Source: Symbiodinium natans (lineage: Eukaryota; Sar; Dinophyceae; Suessiales; Symbiodiniaceae). From it: a stretch of DNA of 64,000 nucleotides. How positions within the stretch are numbered: position 1 is the stretch's first letter; each line of letters opens with the position of its first letter. The translations under genes and the position numbers were made by a program. Shown here piece by piece: positions 12,901-23,183 of the stretch. Where the stretch lies: the NCBI GenBank assembly GCA_905221605.1, contig CAJNDS010000180.1:394501-458500 (forward strand), read 5' to 3'. The notes under the pieces were generated by a model. That model did not search any database, was not told the origin of the DNA, and saw only the letters and a program-made list of their open reading frames with translations.

Positions 12901-15900
12901 CTACAACAGCCGTCTTCGTTCCTAGCTTCTGTTGCAGGGTTATTGAAGAGGCAGAAGAGATAAACCGCAACTCCTACAGTCCAAAGCGAAAATGGCCGGG
13001 TGATCGAGTTTTGCAGGGCCAGCTCTTGGGATAGCCATGGTTCTATCAGCACGGGTTGTGGCTTGGGATGTTCATTTTTCGTACTTACAGTCCTGAGTAG
13101 GGATTATAGTACCCCCCCCCCCCCGTTATGGAATCCCTACTAGGGACTGTTTGAAAACAGGGGGAACATCCCAAGTTGTGGCGCATCCGCGCACCACGGC
13201 AGTCACTGCAAAGGCACCTTCGATAAGGACCACACGAACTTGGAAGTGCGGATGCGCACCGAGTCGTGCCTTGGTCTTCTTTGTAGAGGGTAGGGCTTAG
13301 GGTTTAGGGTTTAGGGTTTAGGGTTTAGGGTTTAGGCCCTCAGTCCGGCTGCAAAAAAGGGTTTAGGGTTTAGGGTTTAGGGTTTAGGGTTTAGGGTTTA
13401 GGGTTTAGGGTTTAGGGTTTAGGGTTTAGGGTTTAGGGTTACCTACTTGGAGGTTCAGGGCACTTATGAACGATTTATAGTTGTACTTATAATCCAAATT
13501 ATCCTCCAAGTAGCTGCAGCGGGAGATTTCGGTGCCGTTGCAAGTTGCATGAGCTCGCTGTTGGGTTTTGGTTGTACAAGCCTCAGCCCTTCCACGCACG
13601 CACTCAGAGTCGGGTTGCATCCTAGCCCCGAGGAGTCGTGCACTAAACCCTAAACCCTAAACCCTAAACCCTAAACCCTAAACCCTAAACCCCCTTGCAA
13701 TTGCTCATCCCCAGATGCCAGCCGGTCCAAGATGTCACGCACGTGTATTGAAGCCAAGCCTCAACCATGGGTGGTTTTGCGAAAACAATTCAGTCACCCA
13801 CAAAAAGTAGGATTCCCAAAAAAACAGCGACTCCTAGCATCGTCCCCCCAAAATAGTAGGATTTCCTTGTCATAAGGACCCCAATGAGGCCTAATTTCGG
13901 AAATCCCCCAAGCCCTAAACCCTAAACCCAAAGCCCTAAACCCTAAACCCTAAGCCCTAAGCCGTAAACCCTAAACCCTAAGCCAAGGGAGAGACCGGCC
14001 GCCACAGTGCTCGACGTGATTCTGCCTCGAATTGGCGTGTCGTTGGTCGGGCGGGTGCAGACCAGGCTGGTTGAGTCGGAAGTTGGCGCGAGACGGGTTT
14101 AGGGTTTAGGGTTTAGGGTTTAGGGTTTAGGGTTTAGGGTTTAGGGTTTAGGGTTTAGGCTTGATCTTCGGGCGACAGTAGACGAATCCATTGGGTCGCC
14201 ACCGAATCCACAGGCCAGCTTGGCCCAAAGCTGCGGGTCGCATTGATTTTAAACACCACCTGCTGCAGACCTCACTGAGCTTTGCAATGTTTTTTTCGGG
14301 GGGTCGGAATTAAATGCTACTAGTGATATTCCTTTACGGTCCCTTTATAAGTATACTACAGTAAAACCCAAGACCCTATTCTAGTTATTAAGGCCCCTAA
14401 TTTTAAACCCTAAACCCTAAACCCTAAACCCTTAGGTTTTCGTCAAGCCACTTCCTTTGTCTTGTATGGGCGTCCCTGGCAGGGTCTCCAATGCCGAGCT
14501 TGTTTACATGGAAATGGCCCTGCTGCACCTCGCTGACAACATACTTTCAATTGTGGGAGGGAAAGTAGAGTTTAGGGATTAGGGTTTAGGGTTTGGGGTT
14601 TAGGGTTTAGGGTTTAGGAAACCTAAAACCCTGAACCCTAAAGCTCTGACTCCATCAGCTCGGCGTGTTGCAAAAAAACCTAAAGCTCCGGCGGTTGAAA
14701 ATTGCATCGGCTTAGTTTCTGCTCATGACGCACTGATCAAGGCCAAGGGAGCCGTCAAGAGCAGGACACCCACCCTGACGCTATCGGTGGTAGATAGTTA
14801 TTCGCTACAATAGATATAAATATAAGTATATAAATACATATATATATATATATATTATGTGTGTGTGCGTTATATATATATATGTATATACATGTAAGAC
14901 GTGCCCTTCTTCTTAGGGTACCCAAAAAGGGACCATCATCTGGAGAACTGACCGTAAGTGGGCATGAAACGAAGAGGTCTGTCTTTGCCTTTGCCTTGCA
15001 AGGTCGATCTCCGCCGTGATAAATCCAAAGGAGGACACTCAGACCCTGAACATGTCCATTGGCGACATGCAACTGGGCTTAGGGTTGAGGGTTGAGGGTT
15101 TATGGTTTAGGGTTTAGGGCAACTGGGCCTGGGCAGAGCAGCTGGGATGGAGCATGAGAAGTATTTTTGGGAGTGGTCTCTGCACCCGAAGCAGTACACA
15201 ACATAGTCAGATGGCCAGAACAGCGAAGTTTGGGCTCCTTCTTTCACAGTTCGAGAGACGTCGTGGGCTCGAGGTGTCCGGTTCGTTAGTCCGAGTTCGA
15301 CCATGCGTGAGGTGCGGGGGCTGCTGCCGCGACACAGAGAAACCCCTAAATCTTTGTAACCCTGAACCCTAAACCCTAAACCCTAAACCCTAAACCCTAA
15401 ACTTAAGCCCTCAAGGGCAGGGCAGGGTTTTGCTTTGAGCTTCCTCTTGGCTTCCGCTCGGGCACAGTTGGCGGTTTCCTTTTGCATTGAGGCAGCCCTG
15501 TGCTTTGGATGTCATGCCTTTGTTCAGACCTCCTGTTGCGTACCTCGCCTGGCTTATCCGAGTTCCACGCTGCCAGCCTTAAGCTACCGCAAGCTCTGGT
15601 CCAAGGCAGGTGGATTACCAGATGACTGAGCACAAGGAGCGGTAAAGCGGTAAAGAAAGACCTTGCATCCGAGATGCTCAGTGCCCCGCGTATTGTGAGG
15701 ACCAGCATCCAGTGATTATTGGCAATGCCGGGGTCTCCAGCCACCATCTGGAAGCTTGGCAGCATTTACTTCAACGGAGGTGTGTCTGCACCTGCATCGC
15801 CTCCTCCTATATACATATGTATTCTGGTGGCCAGAGAAGAGATCGTGCAGACAGTTACATGACGTGTTTGAAGCACAGATCCCTAAATGCCCTTGTGCGA

Positions 15901-18900
15901 GTGTGGGGGGTCTAAGCTCTCTAGACCCCAGCAAAATGCAGATACTTATTGCCCTAAACCGTATGCCCTAAACCCTTTTGTGCACTGCTCATGCGACTAT
16001 CGCGCATCGAGGTGCGGCCCTTGATGCAGCTCCACATTGAACGCGGACAGAGTTCCTCTTCGGACCTACACTTGTCTTTTGGCCGAACTTCGTGAATTTC
16101 TCAGTTCGCGTCCAGGGATCATCATTGGAGATTCTGCGTGAGTCCTTCGCTGGCAGAGAAGCAGACGAAGATATCTCAGCGGCATTCCCCGGGCCATGCC
16201 GATGAGTTTGCCTGCTCAAACCCTAAACCCTAAACCCTAAACCCTAAACCCTAAACCCTAAACCCTAAACCCTAAACCCTAAACCCTAAACCCCTGGCAG
16301 GTGCAAGATGGTCGCGCGCCTTGACCAGCTGGAGGCGAAAGACGCTCCAGGGTCTTGATTGCGCTGTAGCCCTAAACCCTAAACCCTAAACCCTAAACCC
16401 TTATAAAGCCCAGAGCAAGATGGCAACAGAACCCAGAGCAAGACGGTCGCGCGCGGAGGAAGATTCGGAACCAAGGTGTGCTTGCCGGGCTGCGTGAACC
16501 CTTAAACCCTAAACCCTAAACCTAAACCCTAAACCTAAACCCTAAACCCTGCAAGATCCTCGCCCGCCTATGACAGAGTTGTGTAGGCGATAGAATGTTC
16601 GTCGCGGAGGAAGTGCCAGGAACTCAAGTACGAACAACATCTTCGGGTTTAGGGTTTAGGGTTTAGGGTTTAGGGCTTAAGGAACCCGAAAGCCCGCAAC
16701 ACACCCCACAGGCAGGTTGCACTAGTCAGGCCCTTGGGAGATTTTGCATGTTCCCCTACTGGGCTTTAAGACTGAGAGGGTCATGTTGAGGCATACTTTT
16801 CAGAGGAGTGCCCACCTAGTGTAACCCTAAACCCTAAACCCTAAACCCTAATGAGTTAGGCCGCGCTCTTGAAAGCCGATCTTCTCTTCGAAGCCAGCTT
16901 GACAGGTCTCGGTCAGCGATCCGCTCATCACCATCATGAGCGACTTCATGGCTTCTCGCCATTTAGGGTTTAGGGTTTAGGGTTTAGGGTTTAGGGTTAG
17001 GGTTTAGGGTTTAGGGTTTAGGGCATCTTAGGGTTTAGGGTTAGGGTTTAGGGTGGGATCAATGAGGGTCTACCTGGAACTATGTACCTACAGTAATGTC
17101 TTCCGAATCAGTAGGTATAACTGTAGCTGTATTCCCCAGAAGCAGCTGTAGGTAAACGGATGGTGGCGGGCAAGGGGCTGTCCTGCGTTTGGAGCACAGA
17201 AAATGACGTCATTCACATGGCGACCGTACCCAAAGCACAGGTCTCTACAGTGTTTTGGCTTCTTTGCGCAACATGCTGAACAAGTTCCTGGAACGAGACA
17301 CTCTCACGAGCGTTCATACCTTTGGCGAAGAAACAAGGCGCTGGTGCTTACAGCGCCTCTGCCTCTCTGTACAGCACACTGCGCAAGGATGGAACAAGGC
17401 AGTCAGAAGCATGCATGGCTTTCGTGAAAATGCCGACAACAGCCTCGACCTTGCTGCGAGCGCAATGATGGTTCTTCGGGATGCCCAAGGGAATCCCAGC
17501 ACCAATCGGCGTTATGACCATGTTCCAGCTTTATGAAGTTTACCCGTAGCCCTAAACCCCAAACCTTGAAACCCTGAACCCTACCCTAAACCCAAAACGC
17601 AAAACCCCAAAACCCTAAACCCTAAACCCTGAACCCTGAACCCTGAACCCTGAACCCTGAACCCTGAACCCTACTCTGTGGGTGACTCTTATCATCGGTT
17701 GCCTGATAGAGGAGCAGCTCCGGGAGTTGTTGCTGTGCCTCAGCCACCAAAATGGCTGAGAAAACCAAGTTCACCAACTGAAGCCCGAATATAACCCTGC
17801 TGCAAAGCCTTTAAGAAAGCCCTCTAAAAAACCCGAAGCCCCCTCGACCCGAAACCCTTTACAACCCCAAACCCTAAATTGTGTTTAGGGTTTAGGGTTT
17901 AGGGTTTAGGATTTAGGGTTTAGGGTTTAGGGTTTAGGGTTTAGGATTTAGGGTTTAGGGTTTAGGATTTAGGGTTTAGGGTTTAGGGTTTAGGGTTTAG
18001 GATTTAGGGTTTAGGGTTTAGGGTTTAGGGTTTAGGGTATAGGGAAGCCCAGGAGCGCCTGCAGCCCGCGAGCACAACCAGCATGACGGCAGACCCCCGG
18101 CCTAAAGATTTGACTCAGGTTTTTTTTGGGGGTTTTTAGGGTCTGTAGGGTCGGGTTTATCGGGTTTTATAGGGTTTAGAGGGTTTATAGGGTTTAGAGG
18201 GTTTAGAGGGTTTAGAGGGTTTAGAGGGTTTAGAGGGTTTAGAGGGTTTAGAGGGTTTAGAGGGTTTAGAGGGTTTATAGGGGGTGCTTAGGGTTTAGAG
18301 GGTTTGCAGTTTTTGTAGGGTTCATAGGTTGATAGGGTTTGTAGGGTTCATAGGGTTTATAGGGTTTATGGGGGTCCATAGTACATAGGGTGTACAGGGT
18401 TTATGGGGTCCGTAGCTCTTCTTTTAAGGGGAGTTGCTTGGGGGGGCTTAGTGCTTGTTGGAGGAGTTCGTGGGCACTCTTGTGTCCCACTTGAGACACA
18501 GAGCTGCCCAGATTGTCCGGAACCTAAGCCCTAAACCCTAAACCACTGACTACTGCAGGTGATGGAAGAAAATGGTCGTAGGCCGGTTGGTGTCAAGGCT
18601 ACTAAGCGGCTACTACTTTCTCGGGGGAGGCTCGGAGCGTCCAGTTTAATTTAGAGTTTAGTAGAGCGTCCCATGAGACCCCTGAACCTGGGAAAAACAC
18701 CGGGGGCCACAGTTCGCCCACGGTCCCGAGGGAAGCAGAGCTTGGCTGGTGTCGTAAGACTGTGTCTTTCTTTGTTGCCTGATGGCTCCGCTTGTGCACC
18801 CTGAATGCACGATGTGGTAGGGTTATGTGGTGGGGTTTGTCATGTTGTGTTAATCTAAACTCTAAACCCTAAACCCTAAACCCTAACCCGAGGGTGGCAA

Positions 18901-21900
18901 AACGAGCCCTAAACCCTGGAAAGTTGCCTCCACGCGTTTTGTGCGCATGGCCCAGGCCGGCTTCGAAAGGAAGCACGTTGCTGCTGTACGACAAAAGGCT
19001 GGAAGCTGCACCCCTGCTGTTTGGGGTTTAGGGTCATAGGGCTTGGGGGAGTTGGCGGCCCATTTTTCTTTTGTTGCGCTTTGTGATGTGGGAGTGGTTC
19101 CCCACATGACGTTTCAGGAGACCAGAACACAAGTGATCGAGGCTTGCAGCAACTTCGTACTTAGGGTAGTTTAGGGTTCAGGGTTTAGGGTTTAGGGTTA
19201 GGGGTTGTCTTGGCCATCGTAGCGCGTGGGTGCAAGTCAGCCTGCGTGCAGGCTGCCACGGTTTTCGGAGGCAGCGATCCTGCAGCGATTCCGAAAGACG
19301 CTCTCCTTAGTCTGGTGCACCTAAACCCTAAACCCTAAACCCTAAACCCTAAACCCTAAACCCTAACCCCGGTGGGGTTGGGAAGGGGGGCAGGATGGTA
19401 TCAACTAGGCGCAAACGTTGTGGTGAAACCTAACCCGCCCTGAGGCGTTAAAACGAACTTGTGAACTTGTGCAGCTCATTCTTCACTTAGAAACCTGCTC
19501 TGACCCAAACGGTTTTGTGGAATTTGCAGTATATTTATCTTACATAATTATATCATCATTTTATAATCATTATATGAATATATATATATATATACATACA
19601 GAGAGGAGGCTGTGGGGCCTGCGTTTTGGCAGACCCCACTTTTTTTTAAAAAACAATCTTTTCGCGCACTTGCGAGTACGGGAACTATTTGCTCACAGTA
19701 CTCTCGTTTTCCCGGGACTTGCGCCCAGGGTTTGTTAAAGTGTCGTGTGTTTTCTCTGCTTTGGGTTTCTCTATACATATATATATATGTATATATATAT
19801 ATATATCTATGTATACATATATATATATATATGTCATATGTATCTATATATATATATATATATATATATCATACTTTCCTTTAGTAGTATGTATATATCT
19901 GTATACTATACATGTTGTTTTTTGTATATCCGTATAATGCAGGAACTTAAGAACCCAGGACACCATCCTCCAGATTGACCAGCTGCCTCTTGCCTGTTGC
20001 ATTGGCAAAGGCACTACACTGCGGGCCCAAGTTGTTTAGGGTTTGGGGTTTCGGGGTTACGCTTTAGCAACTAGTGTTTAGGGTTCAGGGTCACTTCGCA
20101 GGCCTGTACCCGCATGATGTCCCAGAAGATAGGATGGAGGTGGCGAACCCCTTGCTGCGAAGGTTGAGGGTAATCCCTTCCCTGTAATATTAAAACCCCC
20201 CCCCCTACCCCCGAATAAAATACCCCCCCCCCCCCCCGTATTATGATTGTGCTTTAAAGTATTTTGAAGGATTTTAATACCAGGGGGTACGGGGGGGGGG
20301 GGGGGGGTTTAATATTTGGGGGTAGGGATGGATTTGCATCCCTGTATGACCTGACTGGGCACGAGAGCTTGTGAGCATGTGGCGCTGTCCAGGTTCATCG
20401 CCGATGTGCAGCTGCTCAGCTTGTCGATGGATGGCCTTTAGGGTTTTTTTAGCGTTAAAGAAAAACCTAAATGGGTGTTTACGTTAAAGAATCCTTTTGG
20501 GTTTGGTGAGGGGCTGTTTTGGGGGCAGTCGTCGGCTTCTAGCTGCTCTATGTTACAGGCCTGCTCGCTCGATGTTGCCGAACGAACTATGGTGGTGACC
20601 TTGTTGACAACTCCGCTTGCAACTGCCGATGGTCGATGCAATCCAAAACCTATCCTCAAAAGCCCTAAACCTTAAACCCTAAACCTAAACCCGAAACCCA
20701 GGATGAAGCTCTGGATCTCTGTGAAACTGAAGCGGCTCCGCCCCTACCTTCCCAGCTGGGTTCGGGCTGTCGTAGGCCAGGCGGCATGCAGTCATGCATG
20801 GGTTTAGGGTTTAGGGTTAGGGCTTAGGGTTTAGGGTTTAGGGTTTAGGGTTTTAGGGCTTAGGGTTTAGGATTTAGGATTTAGGGTTCAGGGTTTATAT
20901 AGGGTATAGGGCTTACGTAGGGTTTGAAGGTTTCGGGCATGAGCGAGCGCCGAGAGGTCTGCTCTTGCAGCTTTCCTTGACGCTGCGACTGGGAGCTACA
21001 AGTAGCTTTGCATCGGGCCGCCTTGGGGATGCCTGAAGACATTGGTCGAGAAATTCGGGGGGTGCAGGGTTTAGGTTTAGGGTTGAGGGTTTAGGGCAGT
21101 CATCAAGTCCAGTTTCAAAAAAGGGTTTAAGACTGACCGGTTCTTTGCTTTTTGGAGGCAGCCTGTCCATGTCCAAGAGCTTCAGCATGGACGGCGCCAA
21201 CATAACCTGCAACCTTGCCAGCATTGAACTCCAGATTTTTCCATTCCGATTCCAGGGATGTACTTCTGACGCAGGGAGTGGGGTCTCAGGGAGCGTGACA
21301 GGGTGTTCTCGCTCATGTGATCTTATGTGTCAGTGTAGTTTAGAGCACAGTGGGAACAGTCGTTGGATTCGGGCTCAGCTGTTCTCCCCTGCACCAACCT
21401 GAAACACATTGAACCACTATTGCTGTAAACCCAGTATCCGACGCTGAGAGCCTGAACCCAAGATAGGCGTTTGAGTCAGCGCCGGCTTTCCGCCTGCTGC
21501 GCTATACACACCTCGACCCAACTGGCTCGTGTTGTTGATGTTCTTGGTACCCCCGTGGTGCCCTTTACCCTTTTTTGGTTGTGGTTCCCTATAAAGCCAA
21601 CCCAAAACATGGTGCCCTTATCAAAAACATGGCTATGGTCTACCAAGCGTTGCTTCGTTTTGCGAATGGGGGCGTTGAACTTCAGGCTCTGCAGGGTTCG
21701 TAGTCATGTTGTCAGCAGGCCCAAGCATGGAAGTTGCGAAGAGATCGCTGCCAGAAGGCCTCTAGCCTAAAAGCTAAACCCTAAACCCTCGCAGGTCATC
21801 CAGATTTCTGGAGGGCCTCCGTGGCAAGCCCGGAGATCTGGCATCGAGCTTTTGCGCACGAGTGGATGGGCAGCGTGATTCGGGCAGCCGCCTCCGCCCT

Positions 21901-23116
21901 AGCAGGGGTTTTTAGGGTTTAGGGTTGGGGTTGGGTTTAGGGTTTAGGGTTTAGGGTTTAGAGGAGCTCAGAGAGAAGACCACTTGTTTACATAAGATAT
22001 ATTGTTACTAGAACTATATTATATACCCTCTATGTTTACATAAGATATGTTGTACTATAACTTTCTCATATACCATAGGTGCACATTATACGTTGTAATA
22101 TTCAACACATGTACCGTAGAAGTCGCTGCAATGGAGGGTGCTTCACAATCGCGAGGTTTAGGGTTGGGTTTATATGGGTTTAGGTGTAGGGTTTAGGGTT
22201 TAGGGTTTAGGGTCCAGCGCATCCCCTTGCAGGTCACTCGTCCTTGATGGCGATCCCCAAAACACCCATTGCGCTGGTCGGCTCGGCTGGGGAGCTGGCA
22301 GCACCACAGCTTGGCGGATGCCTAGCAGAACTGACAGATCTGGGTTCGGGTTGTTTGCTGAGTAACCCCTAAACCCTAAACTTTAGGTTCTCTGGCTCTC
22401 CTCCTCCCCCCCCCCCCCCGTCAAAACCCCTAACCCCCCGCCCCTGCCTTCAAAGACCTCAGAAGACAGGCAAGGAAGGTGGCTGCGCGTTCCTTAAGGG
22501 GTAGGGCTAGAAGGACCCTTAGTCTTATTCCCCTTTCTATAACCCTTTTATATATATATATATATACCTTAGATCGCCTTGTATACCTCAGTCGCCCCTA
22601 AGCAGTCCCTCTTTTACTCCCTTGAGTTCCCCGGTGATCCGGGTTCAAGTGCGCTGCCCGCCCAAGGAGCTGCGGGCAACACCTCTGCCTTCTTTGACAG
22701 CATGACCTTCGACAAGGAGTATGCGGCGCGCCACGATAAGCATCGAAACGCAGAGATTGCAGGCCGAATTCAGGATGCTCTTCGTCCCTGTTCTAAACCC
22801 TAAACCCCAAACCCCCAAACCTTAAACCCCAAACCCCTAACCCTAAACCCTGAAGTTGCGCTCGCCTTGTTTTGGCGTTGCTTGGGGAGTCTGACTCCTA
22901 AACCCACGAAACTTGGAGGTGCCAGCCAGGGAATGTCTTCGGCCGTCAACAGTCTCGGCGAGGGCCTCAACGGCCTCCTGGATGTTTTCCGGCGCCTCGG
23001 TTCGGATTTGAGGGTTTGGGGTTTGAGGGTTTGAGGGTTTGAGGGTTTAGGGTTGGGCGTTTGACTTTAAAAACTTGATACCCTCAACCCTCAACCCTCA
23101 ACACTAAACCCCCCTA

Positions 23117-23183
<67 letters not shown>

